Numbered from the stretch's first letter, positions 1 through 7,832 are shown. The stretch is 15,639 nucleotides of DNA from Candidatus Heimdallarchaeota archaeon (GCA_023135215.1 JAGLTP010000692.1:1-15639), one strand, 5' to 3'. The notes: a model not told the origin generated them from the letters alone. A program made the numbers and translations.

Positions 1-278
1 AGGGGGGAGTTGAGACAGATGTTGCTATGACAGGAGGAGTGGAGTCAGATTTCTATAAGGGTACTGGTTATGGTTACCAGTTGTGGTTAAAAGAAATGAG
101 AGGATTTGATACTTTTTCTGCTAGAGGTCTGGGAGGTCAGTTCATCTTTTGTTTTCCAGAACTAGATATGGTTGTAGTTACTACAGCAACTGGTTCACTT
201 ACAGACAGTTATCCAGGACAATACGAGGGAATTATTGACCTTATCGAAAATAACATTCTTGGTTCAGTAAAGAATTGA
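1..278 (+). CDS. Serine hydrolase (beta-lactamase/penicillin-binding-like), C-terminal fragment
   Basis: This is the 3' end of a gene that runs in from the left edge. The frame is open from base 3, and an internal ATG at 27 is unlikely to be the true start because in-frame codons continue upstream to the edge. The visible part contains YGYQLWL, then ARGLGGQ, then a hydrophobic strand ending PELDMVVV. That order is typical of the C-terminal end of class C beta-lactamase-like serine hydrolases, where the GxGGQ stretch occupies the place of the third active-site motif (KTG/HxG) and the next strand closes the sheet. The Ser-x-x-Lys nucleophile motif and the Tyr motif would lie outside the window, so activity cannot be judged. 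In archaea such proteins are usually peptidases or esterases of unknown substrate. The gene converges with the minus-strand gene ending 12 bases away. Confidence 0.75.
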   Translation, partial: GGVETDVAMTGGVESDFYKGTGYGYQLWLKEMRGFDTFSARGLGGQFIFCFPELDMVVVTTATGSLTDSYPGQYEGIIDLIENNILGSVKN

Positions 279-289
279 GTAGAAGACTA

Positions 290-628
290 TCACATAGGTC
301 CTATATATATGGTAGCAGCTGCTAATCCACCTATCATCAATAGTATATCAAATACTAAAGTTAATATCAATTCTATTTTACTAAGGGATTTTTCATCTCT
401 TGTTCTGTAGTTATAAATTGTAAAAATCGTATGAAAAAGTGATAACGTTGCTATAATTCCCCCTGTAATGTTGAATCTCAAAATTGGTACTTCAGTATAA
501 ATTGTTCTTACAACAAATGTGATTGCAGCTGGAATTAATAGAATAACTGCTATTCTAAAGAAAATAGGACGTATTATTAGCTTATCATTGCTAATATTGA
601 TTTTCGTTTCTTTTTTTTCTACTGTCAT
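290..628 (-). CDS. Small membrane protein, three predicted helices, unknown function
   Basis: I do not recognise this 112-residue protein. It has a charged N-terminus (about residues 1-20), then three hydrophobic stretches at about 23-40, 52-73 and 86-109, separated by short polar loops; the second loop (74-85) is rich in Arg, Lys and Glu. It therefore looks like a small integral membrane protein with no visible catalytic motif. A weak AT-rich box (AATTAATAATT on the minus strand, near 645-655) lies about 25 nt upstream of the ATG and would give a leaderless transcript. It converges with the serine hydrolase gene. That it is a real gene rests on its hydropathy pattern and on no competing frame being present. 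Confidence 0.6.
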   Translation of the reverse strand: MTVEKKETKINISNDKLIIRPIFFRIAVILLIPAAITFVVRTIYTEVPILRFNITGGIIATLSLFHTIFTIYNYRTRDEKSLSKIELILTLVFDILLMIGGLAAATIYIGPM

Positions 629-696
629 ATTAAATCATCATCAATACCAATCAATTATTAATTTTCCTTCTTAAAGTAATTAACAGTTTCATTATT

Positions 697-873
697 CTAA
701 AGTTTTTTTATTTCAATGTCTCTTATTAGTTCCTTCACTTGATCTTTTGGATTCATCTCAAGAATCCACTTATCTAAAATATCAAAAAATAGATCAATAA
801 ATTATCGTCTGCATTTATCGGATCAAATTGTATGGATTCAAAATGAAAATGTTGCATAAAAAATATTATTCAT
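697..873 (-). pseudogene. Probable small-gene remnant with two compensating frameshifts
   Basis: On the minus strand an ATG at 873 and a TAG at 697-699 are in the same frame, 59 codons apart, but that frame is interrupted by three stops in the middle. Reading the central part one frame over (roughly 838-800) gives protein-like sequence (ESIQFDPINADDNLL), and both flanks in the original frame are also protein-like, with MNNIFYATFSF before and DILDKWILEMNPKDQVKELI after. One extra T in TTTT near 838-841 and one missing base near 799-801 would restore a single reading frame of about 58 residues with an acidic, amphipathic C-terminal half. It could be a decayed gene, a gene with sequencing or assembly indels, or chance. 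I recognise no family. Confidence 0.3.
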
Positions 874-945
874 TGCGAATTTATAAAAGTGGTTTTTGAA
901 GATAAAGGTGAAAAATTTCTCTACGTTTTATAGTGAGAAGGATTT

Positions 946-960
946 ATTAATTATAAAGAT
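946..960 (+). promoter_or_regulatory. TATA-like box before the beta-helix protein gene
   Basis: ATTATAAAG at about 950-958, in an AT-rich setting, is centred about 38 nt upstream of the ATG at 993. With archaeal spacing (start about 25 nt downstream of the TATA centre) this gives a leader of about 10-15 nt. An AAGGG at 980-984 is a weak Shine-Dalgarno-like match. Confidence 0.4.
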
Positions 961-992
961 GAATCATTTATGTTTCAAGCAAGGGATGAAAA

Positions 993-2330
993 ATGAAAAA
1001 AATATCTTCTTTGTTAAACTTCCTCTTCATTATAATTCTTCTATTTATGATTGTCTCTGTCTTTAATATTTCATCATCAGAGGTAACATTTCTTAATTCC
1101 AGCAACTATACTCTAAACAAGTGTACTGATGAGAAACCAACAAGTCCCTTTTCTCTTTCTTATACTCCTCATGGACCTATTGATATTACATCTGATGCGG
1201 ATTTCTATTCTCATGGTTTCTCAGGTTTGGGTTCGGAAGAATACCCTTTTGTTATTGAAGGATTTAGTTTTTCTACGCTTACTTCTGATCCACGCGGTTA
1301 TGCTATTTCCATTTCTGATACAACAAAACACTTCGTAATTAGGAACTGTTACATTGATCAAAATGAAGGATCAAGAACGGGAAGTGGGATCCGTATTGAT
1401 AATGCAGTGGAGGGAACTGCTTTGATTCTAAATAATACAATCATCAATACTAGAAATGGAATTTATGGATGGGCAAGTCCAAATATTACAATCTCCAATA
1501 ATTTCTGCGATGATAATAATAATGGTATTTTACTATCTTACTGCAGTAAATCACTTGTTGTTAACAACACGTGTATCAATAACTATTGTGGGATTAAATT
1601 ATCTTCCTCTTCTGAAACATTAGTTACTAATAATACTTATTCATTTAATGCTGATAATGGAATAGAAACCTCCTATTATTCTGTTTCTTGTATTTTTACT
1701 GACAATGTTCTGCAGGAAAACGGACAATATGGATTATCTTTGCATTATGAATCATCGAAAAACGAAATTTATGGAAACTATTTTATCGACAACAATTTTG
1801 TTGGAGATTCTCAAGCTAGAGATGAAGGAAGAAGAAATAAATGGTATAATTCCGAAACAAATGAAGGAAATTTTTGGTCAGATTTAGGAGACAATTGTAA
1901 GTATAAAATAGATGGTAAAGCTAGTTCGAAAGATCTCTATCCGTTAAACAGAAATCAATCTTGTCCAAATCCAAGAACTGTGTCAACATTAGTTATTATA
2001 CTTCCAATTGTTACAGGAGTAGCAATCTTAGCTTATACAGCACCAAAATATATCATTCCTTACAATCGAGAGAAAAATATTACAAAAAACATCAGGTCCT
2101 TTCTGAATAGAAATAGACGGATCATTTTTATTATATCAGTCATATTCTTTGTAGGTGGAATTATCACAATGTTAATGGGATTGTATCTTCGCGCTTGGAG
2201 TGGGGATTTGGAACCAGCAATTATTGTTGGAGCAGTGATAGCTTTGTTAGCGCTTGCTATTATCATCCCTATTGTAATAAAGAAATTAATGAACAGAAGA
2301 AACAAAAAGAGAAATCCTGACTCAAACTAA
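993..2330 (+). CDS. NosD-like right-handed parallel beta-helix protein, membrane anchored
   Basis: A 445-residue protein of the NosD/CASH parallel beta-helix type. An N-terminal hydrophobic segment (about 8-27) is a signal peptide or anchor. Residues 60-90 carry the motif that opens many archaeal members: I-I-SD-DF, then GFSGLG, then PFVIEG. Residues 115-268 hold imperfect 22-24-residue repeats rich in NNT and GI steps (NNTIINTRNGI, SNNFCDDNNNGI, NNTCINNYCGI), as expected for rungs of a beta-helix. GNFWSDLGD (292-300) followed by YKIDG and DLYPL is the usual cap of this family. Three hydrophobic helices follow (about 331-349, 376-398, 408-430), ending in a basic tail. The helix therefore probably faces outside, with the C-terminal domain in the membrane. 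Several NxS/T sequons fit surface glycosylation. NosD proper inserts copper into N2O reductase, but archaeal relatives like this are mostly surface proteins of unknown binding partner. Confidence 0.85.
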   Translation: MKKISSLLNFLFIIILLFMIVSVFNISSSEVTFLNSSNYTLNKCTDEKPTSPFSLSYTPHGPIDITSDADFYSHGFSGLGSEEYPFVIEGFSFSTLTSDPRGYAISISDTTKHFVIRNCYIDQNEGSRTGSGIRIDNAVEGTALILNNTIINTRNGIYGWASPNITISNNFCDDNNNGILLSYCSKSLVVNNTCINNYCGIKLSSSSETLVTNNTYSFNADNGIETSYYSVSCIFTDNVLQENGQYGLSLHYESSKNEIYGNYFIDNNFVGDSQARDEGRRNKWYNSETNEGNFWSDLGDNCKYKIDGKASSKDLYPLNRNQSCPNPRTVSTLVIILPIVTGVAILAYTAPKYIIPYNREKNITKNIRSFLNRNRRIIFIISVIFFVGGIITMLMGLYLRAWSGDLEPAIIVGAVIALLALAIIIPIVIKKLMNRRNKKRNPDSN

Positions 2331-2361
2331 GGAGTAATATGATATAACCTATCCTTTCCAT

Positions 2362-2380
2362 CATGTTTTTTTATTAAAAA
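2362..2380 (+). promoter_or_regulatory. T-run terminator of the beta-helix gene overlapping the TATA-like box of the DUF72 gene
   Basis: A run of seven T (2365-2371) fits a U-rich archaeal termination site for the upstream gene. TTTATTAAAA at 2369-2378 is centred about 30 nt before the ATG at 2404, so the DUF72 transcript would be leaderless or nearly so. No Shine-Dalgarno site is visible before that ATG, which agrees. Confidence 0.4.
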
Positions 2381-2403
2381 CTTCTAGACTAGTTGATGAG
2401 AAA

Positions 2404-3258
2404 ATGACTGATGTGAAAATCTATGTTGGGTGTACTGGTTTCAATTATGAAGATTGGATGGCTAATAAGGGTGGTTTTTATCCTTCAAATATTGAAAAAT
2501 ACGAATTGTTAGGTTTTTATTCTACTGTTTTTCCTACTTGTGAAATCAACTCAACTTTCTATGCTTTCCCCCGTTCTACCAGCACTTCCAGATGGGCAAA
2601 ATTACTCCCTCCAGATTTTATCTTGACTGCTAAACTTCCTAAAATAATTTGTCAAGCTCCTAATATTTCCCTAGTAGAAGACAAACTAACAGACTTTCTT
2701 AAGATAATGAGTCCTTTAAAGAAGAACCTTGGACCTTTTGTATGTCAATTTACACCTAGTTTTGCTAAGACTGAAGAAACCTTAGCTCAACTTTTGAAGT
2801 TTCTTGATTTTTTTCCCTTTGATGATTATGACATGGTGATGGAATTTAGACACGAATCATGGTTCAATCAAGAATCCTATGACATACTTAATGACCATAA
2901 TCTAGGAATGGTGAGCTCATTCTTACCTTACATTAAATTCAATCTTTACGAAGATGTTAAGCGAGATTATTTCTACATGAGATTGATAGGTTCACATAAA
3001 CAGAAAATAGGAGATGGGAAGGAAGTTGTTGATAGGTCAGATGTAATGGAAGAAACTGCTGACACTATTGAAAAAGCTTTCAAAATCAACCCGAACAAGA
3101 AAACAGCTTATGTCTTCATTAACAATCATTTCTCAGGCTATGCACCACCTGCAGCTTCAAAATTCAAAGAAATGCTAGAGGAAAGAAAACTCCAAACAGT
3201 CACTCCAGCTATAACAGCTTTCAAAGGTCAACAGAAATTATCGGAGTTCTTTGGATAA
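2404..3258 (+). CDS. DUF72 family protein (YecE-like TIM barrel) with a C-terminal PIP box
   Basis: A 284-residue member of the DUF72 family, which adopts a TIM-barrel fold. Recognisable family motifs in order are GCTGFNYEDW (9-18), GFYP (24-27), CEINSTFYAFP (46-56), EFRHESW (147-153), YMRLIGSH (190-197) and YVFINNHFSGYAPP (236-249). The biochemical activity of the family is not established; its resemblance to xylose-isomerase/endonuclease IV-like barrels has led to suggestions of a role in nucleic-acid metabolism. The last nine residues are QQKLSEFFG, an exact match to the PCNA-interacting peptide consensus Q-x-x-(L/I/M)-x-x-F-F, at the extreme C-terminus where archaeal PIP boxes normally sit. 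That suggests a clamp-associated DNA transaction (inference). The ATG is preceded by a leaderless-type promoter. The gene converges with the RdhA-like gene; the two stop codons are four bases apart. Confidence 0.9.
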   Translation: MTDVKIYVGCTGFNYEDWMANKGGFYPSNIEKYELLGFYSTVFPTCEINSTFYAFPRSTSTSRWAKLLPPDFILTAKLPKIICQAPNISLVEDKLTDFLKIMSPLKKNLGPFVCQFTPSFAKTEETLAQLLKFLDFFPFDDYDMVMEFRHESWFNQESYDILNDHNLGMVSSFLPYIKFNLYEDVKRDYFYMRLIGSHKQKIGDGKEVVDRSDVMEETADTIEKAFKINPNKKTAYVFINNHFSGYAPPAASKFKEMLEERKLQTVTPAITAFKGQQKLSEFFG

Positions 3259-3262
3259 AAGA

Positions 3263-4717
3263 CTAAGGGGAAGATTTGATTTTCTTCCACATTTTTTTAG
3301 CTGATTTATTCCCTCCATAACCAAGTAATTTTCCAACATAAGGCCAAATAGGATTCAAGAAAGGAAGGTTCATAACTATCCAGTTAGCGATTTTATGAGG
3401 CCAAGTGTAGATATGATTATATTCACAATCAGAGATGCAATTAGAGCAATCTCCACCATTTTCTAGCCAGAACAGATAACATGTTTCAACATCAACATAC
3501 CATTTCTTTACCCCTGGATTATTACTTACACTATAGGTTTTGTAAGATATTTTGTCATCAAAAGTTATAGAAGCACTAGGACACCTATCAGCGCAAGTCA
3601 TACATGTTTCGCAGAATTTTTCAACTGATTTAGCAAACTTATAATCTGGTTTATCTGCCACCAACGGCATGTCAGTTAGTATTTTAGCTACTCTAACTCT
3701 TGGTCCATACTTCTTTGTTATAAGTAATCCATGCCTACCAAATCCTCCAAGTCCTGCTTCTATAGCTAAAGGAACAGATAACCCTAGAGAATTACCTGCT
3801 GGAATTGCTTCGTATCCTAAGTTCTTTATGAAATTAGCTACAAGGGTTCTAACAAAAGCTATTTTTGAATACCCTAAACCAGTTGCTATTCCTCCTGGCA
3901 TTTTTGGTGAAGTATTTATCGCATTGAAATCCATTTCTACTGCTATCACAACAGCGTATTTGATATTTTTTGAAATTACATATTCCCTATCCATTCTGTC
4001 ATGAGAGTAGATCCATTTAGGATCGAAAGGAGCAATACCTATGAGATTAGCTCCATAAAAAGTTGCTACTTTCTTAAGGAAGGTAGTCATTTCTTTTGGA
4101 TCTTCAACCTTGTATTTTTGTGGTTTCTGTATATCATAATTTACCTGTTTCACATCTCTTTTCTGTTGCTGTTCTCTCATTTTTTTTGCGTCTTCTTTGT
4201 TGAGAGTCTTGATTCTGTCTGTCATGAATTCTCTCATTGAAACCATATTTTCTATGGACCAAGCAGCATCTACAGCTGCACTTTCTAATTCAGAATATCC
4301 ATCTAAACCTTGTGCAGCTCTTTCTTTAGCTTTTTCAAAAATTGGTTTCTTATACCCTTCAAATTCTTCATCCCACATTCTTCTTGAAAAGATCGTGAAT
4401 TTTTCGTTGAAAGATTCATAAACATCTGCATTTACCTCAAAAGCTTCCTTATCTTTTTCTTTAGTTTTCTTTTTTTCAGGAGTTTTCAAAATCTTTGGTG
4501 TGATTCGTTTCTTATCATCTATTTCGACTTCAATTGCTTCAAAAGGGCAAACATAAACACACTGTAAACAACTTATACAATTTTTATGAATGATTTCTGC
4601 GATTTCCTTTTCGATTTTTATCGCTGTTTTTCCTTTTTTATTCTGAGGACATACATCTACACATTCATGTTCACATTTCTTCGGAGAACAAATTCTCTCT
4701 AAAACAAGAAGACTCAT
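3263..4717 (-). CDS. RdhA-like iron-sulfur reductase with N-terminal ABCE1-type ferredoxin domain
   Basis: A 484-residue cytosolic protein without a Tat signal. Residues 10-23 carry C-x4-C-x3-C-x3-CP followed by QNKKGK, the pattern of the N-terminal RLI domain of ABCE1. Residues 47-58 add a standard C-x2-C-x2-C-x3-CP cluster. A Lys/Glu-rich linker (about 75-95) and a helical region with the RdhA-like RRMWDEEFEGY (110-120) follow. The catalytic-type domain (about 205-365) has GIAPFDPKW, GYSKIAF, AIEAGLGGFGRHGLL and TDMPL, in the order found in reductive dehalogenase-type corrinoid reductases. At the C-terminus are CETCMTCADRCP (369-380) and a second motif, C413, C424, C427, C431. These resemble RdhA and epoxyqueuosine reductase cluster sites, the last lacking the usual Pro. 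This predicts four [4Fe-4S] clusters feeding a possible cobamide. The substrate is unknown, and dehalogenation is not demonstrated by sequence. A TATA-like box just upstream suggests separate transcription. Confidence 0.8.
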   Translation of the reverse strand: MSLLVLERICSPKKCEHECVDVCPQNKKGKTAIKIEKEIAEIIHKNCISCLQCVYVCPFEAIEVEIDDKKRITPKILKTPEKKKTKEKDKEAFEVNADVYESFNEKFTIFSRRMWDEEFEGYKKPIFEKAKERAAQGLDGYSELESAAVDAAWSIENMVSMREFMTDRIKTLNKEDAKKMREQQQKRDVKQVNYDIQKPQKYKVEDPKEMTTFLKKVATFYGANLIGIAPFDPKWIYSHDRMDREYVISKNIKYAVVIAVEMDFNAINTSPKMPGGIATGLGYSKIAFVRTLVANFIKNLGYEAIPAGNSLGLSVPLAIEAGLGGFGRHGLLITKKYGPRVRVAKILTDMPLVADKPDYKFAKSVEKFCETCMTCADRCPSASITFDDKISYKTYSVSNNPGVKKWYVDVETCYLFWLENGGDCSNCISDCEYNHIYTWPHKIANWIVMNLPFLNPIWPYVGKLLGYGGNKSAKKMWKKIKSSP

Positions 4718-4739
4718 CAGTCATGAAGAAAAATCCTAC

Positions 4740-4751
4740 TAAATATAAGTT
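4740..4751 (-). promoter_or_regulatory. TATA-like box of the RdhA-like gene
   Basis: On the minus strand, ACTTATATTT (4741-4750) is centred about 28 nt upstream of the ATG at 4717. This gives a nearly leaderless transcript; no Shine-Dalgarno site precedes the ATG. It lies in the 59-nt gap after the Nudix-MBL gene, so the reductase can be transcribed on its own. Confidence 0.5.
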
Positions 4752-4776
4752 TTGGTTAATTTTCTGAAGATTATTT

Positions 4777-6291
4777 TCAAGAATTTTTATGCTTTCTCCA
4801 GATATATTCTGAACCTATTTTTGTAACGTTTCCATCTTGGGCGAGTTTTTCTAAAGCAGAAATAACAATTCGCTTCATGTAAAATCTCCATTCAGAAGTT
4901 TTTTTATCTATGATAACATCTGTAAGACCATCAATATCTGAAATGCCTTGCTTAAGAGCTATTGATAATTCTTTTTCTATTTTCTTCATTCTTTGTTTAT
5001 TTTGAGAAAGAGTTTTCTTAACATCTGTAATAATTCTTCCGTGTCCAGAAAGAGCGAAATTTACTTTTAGATTTTTTATTTTCTTAATACTATCCAGAAA
5101 TTCAGAATATGATTCAGGATATGAAGCATTTGTTGTTGTTAGCTCTCTATGTAATGCGATTCCTGAAAATAACAATCCCCTTGAATCCCAAAAACCTATT
5201 GAACCTTCAGAACTTCCGGGGAGTTCGATTGTTTCTAGTTCCCAGTTTTCCAAATTGAGTTTGGGATTAGATCCAAGAGGGATATTTATTCCTTCCTTAA
5301 GGATTGAACTAAAGACAAAACCTTCTTGTTTAAGAATTTTAGTATTTTCTATTGAAGTACATACAGGTAAATCATATGTTTCCTTCAGATAGATAGCTTG
5401 ATTGCAATGATCAGGATATGGATTTGTTAACAGAATTCCTTCCATTGTATCTCTGTTTTTCTCTATGAATTTTGTTAAATCTTTAATAGATTCAAATTCG
5501 TTTGAACCTGGATCAATTATGTATTTTTTCTCATTTCCTACAACATAAATGTTTGTTGTATTATATGGGGGGAGTGTAGGAGCGGGTACAGAAAATCTCC
5601 AAGTATAAGGAAAAATCTGAAAACTTATCCGTTTAGATATACCTCGGAGTTGTTCCATTTCTCTTGCTGCTTCGAATGGTTTTTTGAAATCAGTAGTAAT
5701 TTTCTCTACTAAAGCTGTAATAGAAGGACTGAATAGTTTCTTTAAATTATGAAAATCTTTTGAAATATTTTCTGCTTCAAACCACCTAGAGTTCACCTCT
5801 ACAGCTATTTTAGTTGAATTGAAGATTTCCGATGTTCTTTTTATTTTCATAGTTCTTAGTGATGGATTTGAAGGACTAATGAAAAGGAAATAATTTGTGT
5901 TAAAAATGTTATCCCCACTTTGTAATCGTTGAAATCCACATGGCAGCATTGAATGAAACCAAACATTCAACAGTTCTTGATCTATTTTGCTTATTAAGTC
6001 ATGTACATTCTCATGAATATCTAGTTCGACTAATTTCTCCGTATGAAATAGATTTCTTTCAAAAACTATCCTTAAAGCTGTTAAACGTTTTAACATATCA
6101 GGTGCGATGTCACCATACTTGTTTTGAAGCATAACATAGAGTTCCTCATCTTCTTTAGTAATTAAACTACCAATTGGTGACCAAGAAGAAGGTAAAATAG
6201 GTAGATTCTCACCTTTCTTTGTCAGATAGAAAGAATATTTTCCACCTTTGATTCTGAAGAAGATTACTGTGATTACGTTATACTCCGGCAT
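4777..6291 (-). CDS. Nudix-like plus metallo-beta-lactamase-like (LACTB2-type) fusion, both sites degenerate
   Basis: With a start at 6291 the protein has 504 residues. The open frame extends to 6465, but that runs 104 nt into IMP dehydrogenase, while a TATA-like box at 6319-6325 fits the ATG at 6291; ATGs at 6381/6378 are alternatives. Residues 5-145 resemble a NUDT19-like Nudix domain (ITVIFFRIKGG; LRIVFERNLF at the Nudix-box helix; NTNYFLFISP), but the REUxEExGU motif keeps only Arg and one Glu. Residues 245-425 follow the LACTB2 order: NIYVVGNEKKYIIDPG, ILLTNPYPDH, ELPGSSEGSIGFW, LLFSGIAL, LSGHGRI. Of the zinc ligands, D294, H295 and H417 remain; the HxHxDH histidines are N290 and Y292, the next His is S360, and the bridging Asp is I378. 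A winged-helix-like tail (about 440-500) completes the LACTB2 layout. It is probably a pseudoenzyme or binding protein. Confidence 0.75.
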   Translation of the reverse strand: MPEYNVITVIFFRIKGGKYSFYLTKKGENLPILPSSWSPIGSLITKEDEELYVMLQNKYGDIAPDMLKRLTALRIVFERNLFHTEKLVELDIHENVHDLISKIDQELLNVWFHSMLPCGFQRLQSGDNIFNTNYFLFISPSNPSLRTMKIKRTSEIFNSTKIAVEVNSRWFEAENISKDFHNLKKLFSPSITALVEKITTDFKKPFEAAREMEQLRGISKRISFQIFPYTWRFSVPAPTLPPYNTTNIYVVGNEKKYIIDPGSNEFESIKDLTKFIEKNRDTMEGILLTNPYPDHCNQAIYLKETYDLPVCTSIENTKILKQEGFVFSSILKEGINIPLGSNPKLNLENWELETIELPGSSEGSIGFWDSRGLLFSGIALHRELTTTNASYPESYSEFLDSIKKIKNLKVNFALSGHGRIITDVKKTLSQNKQRMKKIEKELSIALKQGISDIDGLTDVIIDKKTSEWRFYMKRIVISALEKLAQDGNVTKIGSEYIWRKHKNS

Positions 6292-6315
6292 CTTTCTGAA
6301 ACAAGAAGAAAATGC

Positions 6316-6334
6316 TTCTATATAACTTCTTTCT
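6316..6334 (-). promoter_or_regulatory. TATA-like box deciding the start of the Nudix-MBL gene
   Basis: Minus-strand GTTATATAG (6318-6326), preceded by a purine-rich BRE-like AGAAAGAA, is centred about 31 nt upstream of the ATG at 6291 and lies between that ATG and the IMP dehydrogenase stop codon. This supports the 504-residue form with a very short leader. Confidence 0.45.
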
Positions 6335-6361
6335 CTCAAAGATAATGAAACAGTTATGCAA

Positions 6362-7789
6362 CTAAATAAGTTCAACATCATGACTAGTTGATTCTCTTCT
6401 GCCAGCTGAGGTAATTCTAAGAAATTCTGCTTTTTCTTGCATTTCTTTAATGCTTGTTGAACCACAGTAGGACATACCTGATCGTAATCCTCCTACTAGT
6501 TGATTTAGAACTTCAGAAGTATTTCCCCTATATGGAACCATCGCTTCAACTCCTTCAGGAACGATAGAACCTAAATCCATTTCATCAAAAGAACCCTTTT
6601 TCTCTCTTTCTTCACGACCAAGAGTTGCGAAAGTAGATGCCATCCCTCTTACAACTTTAAAGCGTCTTCCTTGTCTGAGAATAGATGTTCCTGGACTTTC
6701 TTCTGTACCTGCTAAGAGTGCACCTATCATAACAGTAGAAGCACCAACAGCGATTGCTTTAGTAATGTCTCCAGAATTTCTGATACCTCCATCTGCAATT
6801 AAAGGAACACCATGATCTTTAGATACTGAAAGTGAATCTGTTATAGCAGTAAGTTGAGGAACACCACAACCGGTGACGATTCTAGTGACACAAATGGATC
6901 CAGGGCCTACACCTACCTTGATTCCATCAGCACCAGCAGCTATAAGATCCTTTGTTCCTTCTGCTGATGCAACATTTCCTGCAATAAGCTCAATGTCACC
7001 AAAATTTTTTCTTATTTCTTTCATAGCATCGATTGCTAAATCTGAGTGCCCATGAGCAATATCTAGAACTAGAACATCTGCATCAACATTGATCAAATCT
7101 TCTGCTCTTCGAAGGTAATCTCCTTTAACTCCGATTGCAGCACCAACTAGAAGACGACCTTTAGCATCTTTTGAAGCATTTGGGAGAATCTTGCTTTTTA
7201 TAATATCTTTAGAAGTAATCAGACCTTTAAGATCGTTATTCCTATCAACAAGAGGAAGTTTCTCAATTCTATTCTTCTGAAGAATCTTTTCAGCTTCTTC
7301 TATTGTTATATCTGGGCTTGCGGTGATTAAATCAGTAGACATAAGTTCAGAGATTTTGGTTACTCCATCTTCTTCAAACATAAGATCTCTATTAGTTAAT
7401 ATACCAACTAATTTATCTCCGTTTTCCGTTACTAAAATTCCAGAGATACCTTTTTCTTCAATGAGTTTTTGAGCATCTTCTATTGTGTGAGAAGGTGATA
7501 AGCAGTATGGGTTATCAATTCTGAACATCTCAGATCTCTTAACCTTAGTAACTTCACTAACCTGATCTTCAACAGTCAAGAAACGATGAATTATACCAAT
7601 TCCTCCTTCCTGAGCCATAACTATCGCCATGCTACTTTCAGTCACTGTATCCATATTAGAAGAGACTATAGGAATGTTGAGTTTAATATTTCTTGAAAGA
7701 TAAGTAGAAGTATCTATATCCTTTCTTGAGGAAACAGATGACCTCTTAGGTACTAAAAGTACATCATCAAAAGTGATTCCTTCACGCAT
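6362..7789 (-). CDS. guaB: Inosine-5'-monophosphate dehydrogenase with CBS pair
   Basis: Catalyses NAD-dependent oxidation of IMP to XMP, the first committed step to GMP, in the cytosol. I take the ATG at 7789 (475 residues) because the protein then begins [14 protein letters not shown], the standard IMPDH N-terminus. The in-frame ATG at 7822 overlaps a TATA-like box and would add only 11 unconserved residues. In order: SSNMDTV (43-49), two CBS domains (about 96-203), [19 protein letters not shown] with the nucleophile Cys300 and Thr302, [10 protein letters not shown] for phosphate binding, the mobile flap from RGMAS (381), and [24 protein letters not shown] and ITSAGRRES complete the family signature. 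In the flap the usual Arg-Tyr catalytic dyad is not evident; the aligned position reads EREKKG. The CBS pair normally serves nucleotide regulation. The Nudix-MBL gene follows about 70 nt downstream. Confidence 0.95.
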   Translation of the reverse strand: MREGITFDDVLLVPKRSSVSSRKDIDTSTYLSRNIKLNIPIVSSNMDTVTESSMAIVMAQEGGIGIIHRFLTVEDQVSEVTKVKRSEMFRIDNPYCLSPSHTIEDAQKLIEEKGISGILVTENGDKLVGILTNRDLMFEEDGVTKISELMSTDLITASPDITIEEAEKILQKNRIEKLPLVDRNNDLKGLITSKDIIKSKILPNASKDAKGRLLVGAAIGVKGDYLRRAEDLINVDADVLVLDIAHGHSDLAIDAMKEIRKNFGDIELIAGNVASAEGTKDLIAAGADGIKVGVGPGSICVTRIVTGCGVPQLTAITDSLSVSKDHGVPLIADGGIRNSGDITKAIAVGASTVMIGALLAGTEESPGTSILRQGRRFKVVRGMASTFATLGREEREKKGSFDEMDLGSIVPEGVEAMVPYRGNTSEVLNQLVGGLRSGMSYCGSTSIKEMQEKAEFLRITSAGRRESTSHDVELI

Positions 7790-7818
7790 TTGAACCAATC
7801 CAACTCTACAGATTTTAT

Positions 7819-7832
7819 TCATTTAAAAATCT
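7819..7832 (-). promoter_or_regulatory. TATA-like box of guaB
   Basis: Minus-strand ATTTTTAAAT (7821-7830) is centred about 37 nt before the ATG at 7789 and overlaps the upstream in-frame ATG at 7822. It favours the shorter, canonical IMPDH start with a leader of about 10 nt. Confidence 0.4.

Larger units (their letters stand above)
629..992. other. 364-nt intergenic stretch with promoter elements and a possible gene remnant
   Basis: No intact gene is visible here. The minus strand between 697 and 873 carries a probable frameshifted small-gene remnant, listed separately. The right part holds TATA-like sequences: TTTATAAAAG near 881-890, and ATTATAAAG near 950-958, the latter about 35 nt before the beta-helix gene at 993. 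The left edge contains the short promoter region of the minus-strand membrane protein. I see no RNA gene or repeat. Confidence 0.5.

Noticed and set aside
1129..1338. A second plus-strand frame inside the beta-helix gene
   Set aside because: It is an out-of-frame shadow; the main frame there encodes conserved family motifs.
3669..4421. Plus-strand open frames opposite the RdhA-like gene
   Set aside because: They are antisense to well-conserved coding sequence, and their translations lack any domain or promoter support.
6292..6465. Upstream extension of the Nudix-MBL reading frame into IMP dehydrogenase
   Set aside because: The overlap of about 100 nt covers the conserved IMPDH C-terminus, the extension is Lys/Gln-rich without domain similarity, and a promoter lies just before 6291.
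7790..7822. An 11-residue N-terminal extension of IMP dehydrogenase from the ATG at 7822
   Set aside because: The extension is not part of the conserved IMPDH N-terminus, and its ATG overlaps a TATA-like box that fits the ATG at 7789.
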